Positions 32,582 through 44,770 of a stretch of 64,000 bases of DNA are shown one piece after another. The first letter of the stretch is position 1. Each line of letters starts with the position of its first letter. Source of the stretch: Falsiroseomonas sp046052145 (GTDB taxonomy: Bacteria > Pseudomonadota > Alphaproteobacteria > Acetobacterales > Acetobacteraceae); the NCBI GenBank assembly GCA_046052145.1, contig JBJOMW010000011.1, positions 1 through 64,000 of the forward strand, in the 5' to 3' direction. The notes under the pieces are model-generated. The model had not been told where the DNA came from. It saw only the letters and a list, made by a program, of their open reading frames with translations, and did not search any database. Both the position numbers and the translations under genes were made by a program.

Positions 32582-35429
32582 GCGTGTCGGGTTCCGTCAG
32601 GCCGGCATCATCGGCGCCGGGTGCCGCTGCGGCGCCGGCCTCGGCCGGCTCCTCCTCATCCTCCATGACCGGGAAGCAGGAGGTCACGCGTTCCTCGGCC
32701 TCCGGCCGCGCAAGGCGCACGCCCATCGCGGTGCGGCCGGTGATGCGGACCTGCTCGGCCGGGGTGCGGATCACCTTGCCGCCATCGGTCACCAGCAGGA
32801 TGTCCTCGCCGGGTTCGACGGTGAAGGTCGCCACGACCTCGCGGCCGGTGCGCCACTTCGGCCCCTCGTCCTTATCGGCCTTATCGTCGAAGCCGATGGC
32901 GCGGATGCCCTGCCCGCCGCGTCCGACCAAGCGATATTCATAGGCCGATGTGCGCTTGCCGAAGCCCTTCTCGGTCACGGCGAGCACGAACTGCTCGGCA
33001 TGCGCGAGCTCTGCCTCCCGCTCGGGCGAGAGGGTGACGGCCTCGCCGCCCTCCTCCGTCTCCTCCGCGGCGGCGGGCATATCGGCCTCGCCATTTTCAT
33101 CGCCGGCGGCGCGGCGCTTCTGGGCGGCAAGCCGCAGATAGGCGATGCGCTCACCCACCGTTGCCTCAACGTGGCGCAGCACGGCCAGCGAGATGACGCG
33201 ATCCTCGCCGAGCAGGCGGATGCCGCGCACGCCGTCAGACGCACGGCCGGCGAAGACGCGCAGCGTCTCCTCCTCCGCCTGGAAGCGGATGCAGCGGCCC
33301 TGGCGGGTCGCGAGCATCACATCGTCGCCCTCGCGGCAGGTCGCGACGCCGATCAGGCTGTCGCCCTCCTCCAGCTTCATCGCGATGAGGCCGGAGGCAC
33401 GGACGTTGCGGAAATCCGACAGGCGGTTGCGGCGGACATTGCCCTGCGCGGTGGCGAAGACGAGGTGCAGATTCTCCCACAGCGTCTCGTCCTGCGGCAG
33501 CGGCAGCACGGCAGTGACGGCCTCGTCCTGCTGCAGCTGCAGCACCTGGCGCAGGCTGCGGCCCCGGCCCGTCGCGCCGCCTTCGGGCAGCTGCCAGACC
33601 TTCTCGCGGAAGGCGATGCCGCGGCTGGTGAAGAACAGCACCCATTGATGGGTGTGCGCGACGAAGCTGCGCACCACGATGTCGTCCTCGCGCCGGCCCG
33701 CGCCGGTGCGCCCGCGGCCGCCACGATGCTGCGCGCGGAACACCTCGAGCGCGGTGCGCTTCACATAGCCATCGCGCGTCAGCGTCACGACCATCGTGCC
33801 GGGCTCGATCAGGCTTTCATCGTCCTGATCGGCGACGCCATCCACGATCTCGGTCATGCGCGGGGTCGCGATCTGCGCGCGCACGGCGGCCAGTTCCTGC
33901 GCCATCAGCTCCATGCGCCGTGGGCGGGAGGCGAGGATCTCCAGCAGCTCGCGGATGGTCGCGCCGACATCGGACAGTTCGGCTGCGATCTTCTCGCGCT
34001 CGAGCCCCGTCAGGCGCTGCAGGCGGAGTTCGAGGATGCCCTTGGCCTGGTCTTCCGTCAGCCGCACCGTGCCGTCATCGGCCAGCACGTTGCGGTGGTC
34101 GTCCACCAGCGCCAGCAGCGGGCCGATATCGGCCGCGGGCCAGTCGCGTGCCATCAGCGCGACGCGCGCGGTCGCGGCATCCGGGGCGGCGCGGATCAGC
34201 GCGATCACCTCGTCGATATTGGCGACGGCGATGGCAAGTCCGACGAGGTTGTGGCCGCGCTCGCGCGCCTTATCCAGCCGGTGGCGGGAACGGCGGGTGA
34301 TCACCTCCTCGCGGAACTTGATGAAGGCGAGCAGCGCGTCGCGAATGCCCATCTGCCGCGGCTTACCTTCATCCAGCGCGACGAAGTTCACGCCGAAGGA
34401 GGTCTGCAGCTGGGTGAAGCGGTAGAGCTGGTTCAGCACGACTTCCGGCGTCGCGTCCTTCTTCAGCTCGACGACGATGCGCAACCCGTCGCGGTCGCTT
34501 TCGTCGCGAAGGTCGGAGATGCCCTCCACCGCCTTGGCGCGCACCAGCTCCGCGATCTTCTCGATCAGCGTCGCCTTGTTCACCTGGTAGGGGATCTCGG
34601 TGACGACGATCATGGATCGCCCGCCGCGCATCTCCTCGATCGTCGCACGCGCGCGAAGCGGGATGGAGCCACGGCCCGTCTCGAAGGCGCTGCGGATGCC
34701 AGCGCGCCCGAGGATCAGCCCGCCCGTCGGGAAGTCAGGGCCGGGGATGATCTGCATCAGCTCGGCCAGCGTGGTCTCGGGCTCCGCGATCAGCTTCAGC
34801 GTCGCGTCGATGACCTCGCCCGGATTATGCGTCGGGATGTTGGTCGCCATGCCGACAGCGATGCCGCCCGCGCCATTGACCAACAGGTTCGGGTAGGAGG
34901 CCGGCAGCACGCGCGGCTCTTCGGCCGATTCATCGTAGTTCGGGACGAAATCGACCGTGTCTTCCTCGATCCCCGCCAGCAGGGCGGCGGCGGACTTCGC
35001 CAGGCGCACTTCGGTGTAGCGCATCGCCGCCGGCGCATCGCCATCCATCGAGCCGAAATTGCCCTGGCCGTCGATCAGGGGCACGCGCATCGAGAAGGGC
35101 TGCGCCATGCGCACCATCGCGTCGTAGATCGCGCTGTCGCCATGCGGGTGATACTTACCCATCACGTCGCCGACCACGCGCGCCGATTTGCGGTGCGCCT
35201 TGTCCGCCGTGTTCCCCGCTTCATGCATCGCGTAGAGGATGCGCCGGTGCACTGGCTTGAGCCCGTCCCGCGCATCAGGCAACGCGCGGGAGACGATGAC
35301 GCTCATCGCATAGTCGAGGTAGGAGCGGCGCATCTCCTGCTCGAGGCCAACGGGCGCGACGCCAGAGGGGCCCATGGGGTCGGGCGCGTTCGGGTCCTCG
35401 GGCCCCAGCTCGGTCGGGGTATCGGTCAA
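32574..35429 (-). CDS. gyrA: DNA gyrase subunit A
   Basis: About 951 residues. GyrA cuts and passes DNA in gyrase. Winged-helix and tower domains with the active Tyr in AAMRYTEVRL; the QRDR reads HPHGDSAIYDAM, with Ser and Asp at the positions equivalent to E. coli Ser83 and Asp87, so no known resistance change. The C-terminal domain has a GyrA-box-like HRGGRGRTG and an acidic insert of about 40 residues (ENGEADMPAAAEETEEG). The TTG at 35429 has AGGA 7 bases upstream and is preferred; the ATG at 35474 has no ribosome-binding site. Followed by coaD with an 8-base overlap. Confidence 0.93.
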   Translation of the reverse strand: MTDTPTELGPEDPNAPDPMGPSGVAPVGLEQEMRRSYLDYAMSVIVSRALPDARDGLKPVHRRILYAMHEAGNTADKAHRKSARVVGDVMGKYHPHGDSAIYDAMVRMAQPFSMRVPLIDGQGNFGSMDGDAPAAMRYTEVRLAKSAAALLAGIEEDTVDFVPNYDESAEEPRVLPASYPNLLVNGAGGIAVGMATNIPTHNPGEVIDATLKLIAEPETTLAELMQIIPGPDFPTGGLILGRAGIRSAFETGRGSIPLRARATIEEMRGGRSMIVVTEIPYQVNKATLIEKIAELVRAKAVEGISDLRDESDRDGLRIVVELKKDATPEVVLNQLYRFTQLQTSFGVNFVALDEGKPRQMGIRDALLAFIKFREEVITRRSRHRLDKARERGHNLVGLAIAVANIDEVIALIRAAPDAATARVALMARDWPAADIGPLLALVDDHRNVLADDGTVRLTEDQAKGILELRLQRLTGLEREKIAAELSDVGATIRELLEILASRPRRMELMAQELAAVRAQIATPRMTEIVDGVADQDDESLIEPGTMVVTLTRDGYVKRTALEVFRAQHRGGRGRTGAGRREDDIVVRSFVAHTHQWVLFFTSRGIAFREKVWQLPEGGATGRGRSLRQVLQLQQDEAVTAVLPLPQDETLWENLHLVFATAQGNVRRNRLSDFRNVRASGLIAMKLEEGDSLIGVATCREGDDVMLATRQGRCIRFQAEEETLRVFAGRASDGVRGIRLLGEDRVISLAVLRHVEATVGERIAYLRLAAQKRRAAGDENGEADMPAAAEETEEGGEAVTLSPEREAELAHAEQFVLAVTEKGFGKRTSAYEYRLVGRGGQGIRAIGFDDKADKDEGPKWRTGREVVATFTVEPGEDILLVTDGGKVIRTPAEQVRITGRTAMGVRLARPEAEERVTSCFPVMEDEEEPAEAGAAAAPGADDAGLTEPDTHV

Positions 35430-35499
35430 GTCGTCATCCTCATGGCGGCCCGGGCGCGCGCCCGGGCCGGGCATTGCACATCAGGCAGCGCGGGTGGTG

Positions 35500-36042
35500 T
35501 CAGAAGGGGATGTCGTCGTCGAGGTCCGACTTGGCCGGCGCACGGCCGCCGCCGCCAGAGCGGGCCGCACCGCCAGAGCCGCCGCCACCGGCGCGATCCC
35601 AGCCGCCGCCGCCCGAGGAACGGCCCCCGCCGCCGCTACCGCCGCCATAGCCGCCGCCCGACTCGCCCGGGTCAGAGCCCATCTCGCCGCCCGAAGAGCG
35701 GCCGCCGACCAGCGCGATCTCGCCGCGGAACTGCCGCAGCACGATTTCCGTCGTGTAGCGCTCCTGGCCGGACTGGTCCTGCCACTTCCGCGTCTCCAAC
35801 TGGCCTTCCAGATAGACCTCGGAGCCCTTGCGCAGATACTTCTCGGCGATCTCGCCGAGCTTCTCGTTGAAGATCGCAACCGAGTGCCACTCGGTGCGCT
35901 CCTGCATATTGCCCTCGCGGTCCTTGTAGCGCTCGGAGGTGGCGAGCCGGAGGTTCACCACCCGGCCGCCATTCTGGAAATTCCGCACTTCCGGGTCACG
36001 GCCAAGCCGGCCCAGAAGGATCACTTTGTTCACCCCGGCCAT
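35500..36042 (-). CDS. ssb: Single-stranded DNA-binding protein
   Basis: 180 residues. OB-fold (about 1-110: MAGVNKVILLGRLGRDPEVR, VRNFQNGGRVVNL and later GQLETRKWQDQSG), then a Gly/Ser-rich flexible linker and the acidic DDDIPF tip that binds partner proteins. A GGAGGAT ribosome-binding site precedes ATG 36042. It diverges from uvrA, and both may answer to the LexA box at 36186-36200. Confidence 0.96.
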   Translation of the reverse strand: MAGVNKVILLGRLGRDPEVRNFQNGGRVVNLRLATSERYKDREGNMQERTEWHSVAIFNEKLGEIAEKYLRKGSEVYLEGQLETRKWQDQSGQERYTTEIVLRQFRGEIALVGGRSSGGEMGSDPGESGGGYGGGSGGGGRSSGGGGWDRAGGGGSGGAARSGGGGRAPAKSDLDDDIPF

Positions 36043-36185
36043 GGGTTGGAATCCTCCGGTCTTTCGCGCCGGACCCTAGCCCGGCGCAGGATTCGGGGCC
36101 AGCCATCCCGGGCGATACGAGCCGTGTCGCGGCCCCCCCTGGCGAAACCCCTTTCACGACCATCTATATGGGCCTAGAACCCCTA

Positions 36186-36200
36186 GAACACAATGCGAAC
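36186..36200. promoter_or_regulatory. LexA (SOS) box ahead of uvrA
   Basis: GAACACAATGCGAAC, which is GAAC-N7-GAAC and hence the reverse of the alphaproteobacterial LexA consensus GTTC-N7-GTTC. It lies 51 bases before the uvrA start and between the divergent genes uvrA and ssb, both typical SOS genes. A further GAAC at 36177-36180 lies just upstream but is spaced wrongly for a second box. Confidence 0.75.
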
Positions 36201-36250
36201 GTCCGGGCCGCCCAGGTCCGTGCGCTCCCCTCTGTCGGCACTGGTGACCC

Positions 36251-39127
<2,877 letters not shown>

Positions 39128-39208
39128 TACCGCCTTACGCGAGATATTCGGTTCCATTTCGCATCGAATTGCGCCTAACCTGCCGCGCCCACAGCGCGGA
39201 GGGGTTTG

Positions 39209-41344
39209 ATGTCGCTTGGCATCCCGAGCCTCGTCGGTCCGGTTTCAGCATGGTCGCGGTCCATCCTTGTCGAACGGGCGCTAACGGGCGCCAACGTCAC
39301 CATTCGCCGCGACGGGCCGGCGGGGCAGATACTCGCGCAGGGGCCCGCCCTTGGAAGCCTGTTCCGCCTGAGTCTCCTCCCCGCGGCGGCGCTACTGCCG
39401 GGCACGCGCCTTTTCGTCGTCCAGGAACTCGGCCCGGATGCCAGCGACTGGACCAGCCCGCACCTCGCCCTCCCGGTCGGGGTTGTACCGAGCGACCATA
39501 AGGAGGCACCGCCGGTCACTGTCACAGTGCCGGTCTTCGAGTGCGGCATTGCGGTCTGGGTCGAAAGCGCGATCCCTGGGGCGGAGGTGATCGTCTCAGC
39601 CGGCGGCCAGGAGCTCGGCCGTGGGACCGCGCACGAGAACGGGGCGAGGCTCCGCCTCATGAAGCCCATCCCGCAGGGCGTCGGCGAAATTGAGATCGTG
39701 CAGATGGCACCCGCCGGAGCAACGGCCCTGACCGGCATTCCCACCCCGGTGCCCGTCCCCGTCATGCCCCTCCCGGTGCCCGAGCGCGCGCCCCTGCCGA
39801 AACTTGAATTCGGCGATCCCCTCCCCGCAGGCTGCCGGCCCGGCTTCCTCGTCGCCGGGGCGCTGGAAGGCGCGGAGGTCACCGTGACGCGCCTCGCCAC
39901 CGGCGCCACAGAGACGCGCGCCTTCGACCGCGCTTCTCTGGTCTTCCTGCTGGACAAGCGGCTCGATCCGGATGGCGAGCGGATCGCCGTCTCCCAGGCA
40001 ATGCCCGAGCGCTGCAGTGGCCGAGCGCCCTCGCCACCGGCCGACTATGACGTCCCGCCAGCGGGTGCCCCAGCGGCACCGAAGCCGCGGGCACCCTGCG
40101 GTGGCGCCACCTGGCTCGTCGTCGAGGATATCGAGCCGGACGCGAAGGTCTCGATCGAATTCGACGGCCGCGGCTTCAACTCGCAGGCCGCACCGGCCGG
40201 CACCCGCCAGCGCTTCGAACTGCCGCCGATGCCCGCCGGTGCCACCGTGAAGGTCGTGCAGCAGGCCTGCGGCCGGACGAGCGCAGCCGGCGAGACGACG
40301 GTGGGCACCGGCCAGCCAGGCAGCCGGCCCGAGGTCGTCGGTCCGCTGTTCCAATGCGCCCGCGCCGTGCGGATCAAGGGAGCGACCCCAGGGGCTCTGC
40401 TGCGCATCGTGGCCTCGACACCCTCCGGCGAACTGCCGCTGACCGGCCTGCTGGATGTCGACGCTGAGACGATGCAGGTCACTCTCAACATCCATCTCGT
40501 CGCAGGCTGGGGCGTGTACGCAGAACAGGTGGCCTGCGGGGGGGCACCGGTCACATCCGCGGCTTGGACGAATGTCGAGCCGACGCCACCCATCCTGTCG
40601 GTGCGCATCACCGAAGCACTGTTCGCGGGCCAACAGCGGGTCAGGGTGGACGCGATTCCGGGCGCCTTCGTCGAGATCCTCGTCGGCGGCGGGGGCTCCG
40701 CGAAGGTTATCGGCCGCGGCCATGTCGATCCGGGAAGCGACCTCGTCTGGCTCGAGCGACCGCTGGCAGAAGGCGAATGGGTGTATGCTGTCCAGCACAT
40801 GTGCCGCGAGCGCACGCGTGAGGGAGAGCGGCAGCGCGTGAACGCGGGCGAGAAGGTCTTCACGCTGCCAAAGAAGGAAACCTGGCCTATCACCAGCGAG
40901 GCCTACGGCAAGGATGTCGTCTGGGAGTCGGGCAAGCTCACCTGCCGCTGGGACGGCAGTTGGACCTTCGACGCGACGATCGAGAACAAGGCGACGAAAA
41001 GCTGGGTTTCCGTGGACGCCGACGTGGTGGTCTCGCCGCCCGGCTTCACAAAGTTCCGGGTAAGGCAGAGTTTCGACCTCGCTGCCGCCGACAACCCCAA
41101 CGACCCGAACAATGCCTACTTCATCCAGTTGGGCAATACGCCGAAGCAGTCTCGCAGCCTGGTAGGTTTCGACCCCCAGATGGAGGCTCCCGCCTATTTC
41201 CTTGCAGTACTCATCGGGACGGCGAAGTTCGAATGGGACGTTCGGGTCAAGAACCTGCCCAGTAGTAAGCCCGACGCAAGCAAGGAGTGGAAGGAGCAGA
41301 CAAAGCCGAAGGCCGTCGATCCTCCCTCCACGCCGCCTCCGTAA
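39209..41344 (+). CDS. Six-repeat beta-rich protein of unknown function, probably inserted behind uvrA
   Basis: 711 residues. Six divergent repeats of about 60-75 residues are visible: about 10-75, 109-168, 206-270, 297-355, 381-444 and 459-533. They share an initial C or V-rich strand, then a PGAxVxV turn (IPGAEVIV, LEGAEVTV, EPDAKVSI, TPGALLRI, IPGAFVEI) and an end in VxQxxC(G). Such modules look like immunoglobulin-like beta sandwiches. Pro-rich linkers (about 177-205, 272-296) separate some of them. A different C-terminal domain covers about 560-690. There is no signal peptide, although repeats with Cys at both ends usually sit outside the cytoplasm. The ATG at 39209 has GGAGGGG upstream. 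I do not recognise the family. Confidence 0.85.
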   Translation: MSLGIPSLVGPVSAWSRSILVERALTGANVTIRRDGPAGQILAQGPALGSLFRLSLLPAAALLPGTRLFVVQELGPDASDWTSPHLALPVGVVPSDHKEAPPVTVTVPVFECGIAVWVESAIPGAEVIVSAGGQELGRGTAHENGARLRLMKPIPQGVGEIEIVQMAPAGATALTGIPTPVPVPVMPLPVPERAPLPKLEFGDPLPAGCRPGFLVAGALEGAEVTVTRLATGATETRAFDRASLVFLLDKRLDPDGERIAVSQAMPERCSGRAPSPPADYDVPPAGAPAAPKPRAPCGGATWLVVEDIEPDAKVSIEFDGRGFNSQAAPAGTRQRFELPPMPAGATVKVVQQACGRTSAAGETTVGTGQPGSRPEVVGPLFQCARAVRIKGATPGALLRIVASTPSGELPLTGLLDVDAETMQVTLNIHLVAGWGVYAEQVACGGAPVTSAAWTNVEPTPPILSVRITEALFAGQQRVRVDAIPGAFVEILVGGGGSAKVIGRGHVDPGSDLVWLERPLAEGEWVYAVQHMCRERTREGERQRVNAGEKVFTLPKKETWPITSEAYGKDVVWESGKLTCRWDGSWTFDATIENKATKSWVSVDADVVVSPPGFTKFRVRQSFDLAAADNPNDPNNAYFIQLGNTPKQSRSLVGFDPQMEAPAYFLAVLIGTAKFEWDVRVKNLPSSKPDASKEWKEQTKPKAVDPPSTPPP

Positions 41345-41400
41345 GGTACACGCTAAGGCGCGCCCCGCACCTCGGCGTCGGTGATCCCCTCCGCGCAGCA

Positions 41401-41422
41401 GAAGAAGCGCAAGCGGGCCTGA
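41401..41422 (+). repeat. 22-bp direct repeat, copy 2 (displaced uvrA 3' end)
   Basis: Identical to the uvrA end at 39106-39127. Reading back in frame gives SVIPSAQQKKRKRA and then a stop, unlike the uvrA ending (AVAAPIAVKKRKRA), so it looks like the tail of another uvrA allele rather than a simple target duplication. Confidence 0.85.
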
Positions 41423-41429
41423 GCGCGCC

Positions 41430-42221
41430 TCAGCGCCCGCCCAGGATCCACTTCAGCGAGAGGCCGGCGACGAAGGCCGGCCCCTCCGGCCCGACGCCAG
41501 TGCCGATTTCCGCGCCAAGGATCAGGTTGTCCGCAAGCCGGTGCCGGGCGCTGGCCAGCAGTAGATTCGCATCATGCTCGCCGCGTTCGCCCTGTTCGTT
41601 GAGCCAGGTCAGGCCGACCAGCGTTGCCGGCGTCACCGCCTGGCTCACCGCCGCTCGCACGCCGTAGCGGCCCGGCCGCTCGCCGGGCTCGGGGTCGAGC
41701 CGGGTGGCGTAAGCCAGGTTCAGATGCGCGGTCAGCGGGTTCGGCCCGTCCTGGAGCGCGGCGGCGAACAGCGCCACGGCTTCCACCTCCTGCATCGGGC
41801 GGAAGCTGCCATACTCCGTCCGCGCCAGGGTCAGCAGGCCGAAGGCCGGCAGCCAGCCCTGCTGTTCCGCCACCTCGACGCGCAGCCCGAGCTGCGACAG
41901 CCCGCCCCAGGCCGGTGCCTCGCTCTCGTCGAGCCGTCCGCCGGCGCGGCCGTAACCCAGCGCCTGCGCGAAGCGCAGGTCGAGCCGCGGCGCGATGCCG
42001 GCCTCCACCTCCACCGCGCCAACCGAGGTGCCGCGCGCGCGCCCGCTGCGCGCCTGGGTCTGGCCGAAGCCGAAGGTCATCGCGGCCTCGCCGACCGGCA
42101 CTGTGGCGGGGCCAGAGATGCCGGCCGGGTCCTCGGCAATCCAGCCGGGCTCGGACGCGGCCGCCGCACCGGTGGCCAGGGCAAGCAGCGGGAACAGAAG
42201 AGCGGCAAGGCGGCGCGGCAT
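41430..42221 (-). CDS. Outer-membrane beta-barrel-like protein (MetA-pathway type)
   Basis: 263 residues after a signal peptide (LAALLFPLLALATGAAAA). The sequence alternates polar and hydrophobic residues, and repeats of strand-like segments (GAVEVEAGIAPRLDLRFAQ, LSQLGLRVEVAEQQ, LTAHLNLAYATRL, ASARHRLADNLILGAEIG) end with LSLKWILGG. That pattern fits a small outer-membrane barrel, similar to proteins annotated as putative MetA pathway of phenol degradation. The start at 42221 is chosen because it carries the signal peptide. Substrate unknown. Confidence 0.7.
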   Translation of the reverse strand: MPRRLAALLFPLLALATGAAAASEPGWIAEDPAGISGPATVPVGEAAMTFGFGQTQARSGRARGTSVGAVEVEAGIAPRLDLRFAQALGYGRAGGRLDESEAPAWGGLSQLGLRVEVAEQQGWLPAFGLLTLARTEYGSFRPMQEVEAVALFAAALQDGPNPLTAHLNLAYATRLDPEPGERPGRYGVRAAVSQAVTPATLVGLTWLNEQGERGEHDANLLLASARHRLADNLILGAEIGTGVGPEGPAFVAGLSLKWILGGR

Positions 42222-42339
42222 GAGGCCTCCGGCAGCGGGCGTGGTGGGCGGGTCGGAAGCTGTGCCCTTCCCGTCCAGCGCGCAAGCCGCCGGCAGTTCA
42301 TCGCCCGCCGGTTGCGCCAGCTCGCAGCCCTGGTCCGCG

Positions 42340-43110
42340 TTAGCGGAAGCCGATGCGGCGGAAGGCGGCGCGCGCTGCCTCCGTCCCGAACAGAGCGAGC
42401 AGCGCGCGGGCCTCCGGCCCATCCTGCACCACCGCGGCGCGATAAACCGTCCAGAGCTGAATCTCGTCCGGCAGCAGCCCGACCAGCTGCACGCCGGGGC
42501 GGTCGATGATCTCGGTGGCCTGGCTGAAGGCGAGCGCGACCTCGCCGCGTCCGGCCTGGGTGATGCCTTCCACGCCGAAGGGCACGAGGCGCAGCTTCGG
42601 GCGCAATTCCTCCATCAGCCCGAGGCGCTCGAGCGTAGCCGCGACATGCCGCCCCGCGGTCGCGCCGCGCGCAGGATCGGCCAGCGCGATGGAGGGCGCC
42701 GCGCGCAGCGCCGCGGTGAAGGCAGCGACGGAGGAGATGTCGGGCGCGGGTCGGCCTGCCGGTGCGGCCAACCCCACGCCAGTGCGCCCGACCTCCGCAA
42801 TGCCATCGGCCGGCACGAGCCCGCGCTGCGCGAGGGCGGCGATCGCTTCTGCCGAGAGCAGCGTCACCGCCGGCCGGTCACCGGCGAGGATGCGGTCCCG
42901 CAGCGCGCCCACCGTGTCGTACAGCGCATCCGGCACGGGGCGCCCGGCGGCGCGCAGCCCCTCGCGCAGTTCCTCGACCGCATGCTTCACGGCGCCTGCC
43001 GCATAGAGCGGCGGCGTGCCGGTGCTGGAGGTCGCGATCTGCGCGCGCGGCGCGCCCAGCGGCACAAACGGGGCAAGCAGGCCGGCGGCGATCAGGGGGC
43101 GGCGATGCAT
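42340..43110 (-). CDS. ABC-type substrate-binding protein, ModA-like
   Basis: 256 residues after a signal peptide (LIAAGLLAPFVPLGAPRAQ). The pattern SSTGTPPLYAAGAVKHAVEEL and IALADPARGATAGRHVAATLERLGL is typical of type II binding proteins of the ModA/extracellular molybdate family. Not clear whether it binds molybdate, as no permease or ATPase gene is adjacent. The neighbour on the left is the beta-barrel-like protein, and the NDUFAF6-like gene is on the right. Confidence 0.75.
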   Translation of the reverse strand: MHRRPLIAAGLLAPFVPLGAPRAQIATSSTGTPPLYAAGAVKHAVEELREGLRAAGRPVPDALYDTVGALRDRILAGDRPAVTLLSAEAIAALAQRGLVPADGIAEVGRTGVGLAAPAGRPAPDISSVAAFTAALRAAPSIALADPARGATAGRHVAATLERLGLMEELRPKLRLVPFGVEGITQAGRGEVALAFSQATEIIDRPGVQLVGLLPDEIQLWTVYRAAVVQDGPEARALLALFGTEAARAAFRRIGFR

Positions 43111-43164
43111 GGCGTGGATCCTCCCGCGTTGATTGCGGCCAGGATGCCACGCGGGTTCAGCGCG

Positions 43165-43992
43165 TCACACCCACCCCCGCAGCCCCGTCCACACCACCGC
43201 GATGCGATCACCGAAGCCGCGCGGCGAATGCACATCTAGCCCGGCCGCAAGCCGCTGCAGGTCGCGCGCGGCCAGCACCGCTGGCAGCGCTGCGGCCGTC
43301 GTGCCGGTCGGGATGTCGCGCCGCGCGCTGCGCAATGCCTCCGCGCCCTCCGCGGCCATCTCCGCGACCAGCGCGCGCAAGGCTGGCGCGGCGGGAGCGG
43401 CGACGACCGCCTCGGCCGAAAGCCCCGCCGCCGCCAGGCGGTCGCGCGGCAGCAGGCAGCGGCCCCGCGCGGCATGGGTGGCGACGCTCCGCAACACGCC
43501 CGCCAGCCCATAGGCCGCACCCAGCGCCCGCAGCACCTCGGCCCCTTCGGCATTGGCACCCAAGGCAAGCCCGGCCGCGGCCGACCAGCCGCCGGCCGTC
43601 CCGCGAAGCCAGGCGACGAAGGCCTCCTCCGTCGCTAGGCCATCCTCCAGGCATTCCGCCTCCCGCGCATCAGCCATGGCGAGCAGCGCGGCGGGGTCGA
43701 GCGCACCCGCGCGGATCGCCTCGGCCAGCGGCTCCGCCACTTCATGCCGGCGGGCGGGCTTGCCGGCGGCGGCGTCTTCCACCGCATCGCGCCACCATTG
43801 CAGGCGGATCTGCGCGGCGATCGGATTCGTCGCTGCTTCCCGCGCGCGGGCCAGTTCGTGGTTGAAGGCGGTCAGCGCGAAGATCGCGCCGCGCCGCGCC
43901 GCCGGCGCCAACAGCGCGCAGAGGAAGCGGTCCGGGTCATGGGCGCGGACGAAAGCGGCAAGCTCGGCGCCAGGGGGGCTGTTCTCGGCCAT
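43165..43992 (-). CDS. Squalene/phytoene synthase-family protein (NDUFAF6-like)
   Basis: 275 residues. FALTAFNHELARAREAATNP then RLQWWRDAVED is characteristic of the NDUFAF6-like branch, which in mitochondria helps assemble complex I. The Asp-rich motifs that bind prenyl diphosphate in true synthases are absent: NHELARAREA replaces the first DxxxD and VLRSVATHAARGRCLLPRD the second. So an assembly role is more likely than isoprenoid synthesis. The start at 43992 faces sodB in a divergent arrangement. Confidence 0.78.
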   Translation of the reverse strand: MAENSPPGAELAAFVRAHDPDRFLCALLAPAARRGAIFALTAFNHELARAREAATNPIAAQIRLQWWRDAVEDAAAGKPARRHEVAEPLAEAIRAGALDPAALLAMADAREAECLEDGLATEEAFVAWLRGTAGGWSAAAGLALGANAEGAEVLRALGAAYGLAGVLRSVATHAARGRCLLPRDRLAAAGLSAEAVVAAPAAPALRALVAEMAAEGAEALRSARRDIPTGTTAAALPAVLAARDLQRLAAGLDVHSPRGFGDRIAVVWTGLRGWV

Positions 43993-44122
43993 CGCTGTCG
44001 CTCTTGGCGGTCCCCGGGGCGTGACGCAAGCGCGGTTGACGCCCTACCCTGCCACGCCTAGGTCACACGCAGGCTGGCGGCGCCATCCGCGCGTCGCCGC
44101 CATGCGCCATCGGGAGAGAACC

Positions 44123-44761
44123 ATGCCCTTCAGCCTGCCCGCCCTGCCCTATTCGACCACCGCCCTTGCGGGCCAGGGCATGTGCCAGGAGACGCTCGAG
44201 CTCCATCACGGCAAGCACCACAACGCCTATGTCACCGCGCTGAACGGCCTGATCGAGGCGAAGGGCCTGGCCGGCAAGACGCTGGAGCAGATCGTCGCCG
44301 ATGCCGGCAAGCAGGGCGCCGACGGACTGCCCGTGCTGAACCAGGCCGGGCAGCACTGGAACCACCTGCTGTTCTGGCAGGTGATGTCGCCCAAGGGCGG
44401 CGGGGACAAGCTGCCGGGCGCGCTGGAGGCCAAGATCAACGCCGATTTCGGCGGCCTCGCGCAGTTCAAGGAAGCCTTCAAGCAGGCTGGCGTGACGCAG
44501 TTCGGCTCCGGCTGGTGCTGGCTGATCGTGAAGGCCGACGGCAAGCTCGCGGTCACCAAGACCCCGAACGGCGCGAACCCGGTCTCGACCGGCGAAGGCA
44601 CGCCGATCCTCGGCTGCGACGTGTGGGAACACGCCTACTACCTGGACTTCCGCAACGTCCGCCCGAACTACCTGCAGAACTTCCTGGACAAGCTGGTGGA
44701 TTGGGAGGTCGTGAACACGCTGCTCGCCCAGGGCGGCCTGAAGAGCGGCCAGAGCGCCTGA
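44123..44761 (+). CDS. sodB: Superoxide dismutase, Fe-type-like
   Basis: 212 residues. Metal ligands seen: His in LELHHGKHHNAYV, His in GQHWNHLLFW, and Asp plus His in DVWEHAYYLDF. FGSGWCWL and the LPYSTTALAG start are family features. Fe or Mn cannot be fixed with certainty, but the general layout is Fe-type. GGGAGAG ribosome-binding site. The hairpin cluster at 44771-44957 follows directly and may be its terminator. Confidence 0.94.
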   Translation: MPFSLPALPYSTTALAGQGMCQETLELHHGKHHNAYVTALNGLIEAKGLAGKTLEQIVADAGKQGADGLPVLNQAGQHWNHLLFWQVMSPKGGGDKLPGALEAKINADFGGLAQFKEAFKQAGVTQFGSGWCWLIVKADGKLAVTKTPNGANPVSTGEGTPILGCDVWEHAYYLDFRNVRPNYLQNFLDKLVDWEVVNTLLAQGGLKSGQSA

Positions 44762-44770
44762 GGGTGTGAC

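Noticed and set aside
32562..35870. A plus-strand open frame of 1102 codons opposite gyrA
   Set aside because: Same reason: it mirrors gyrA codons, has no family match by eye and no ribosome-binding site.
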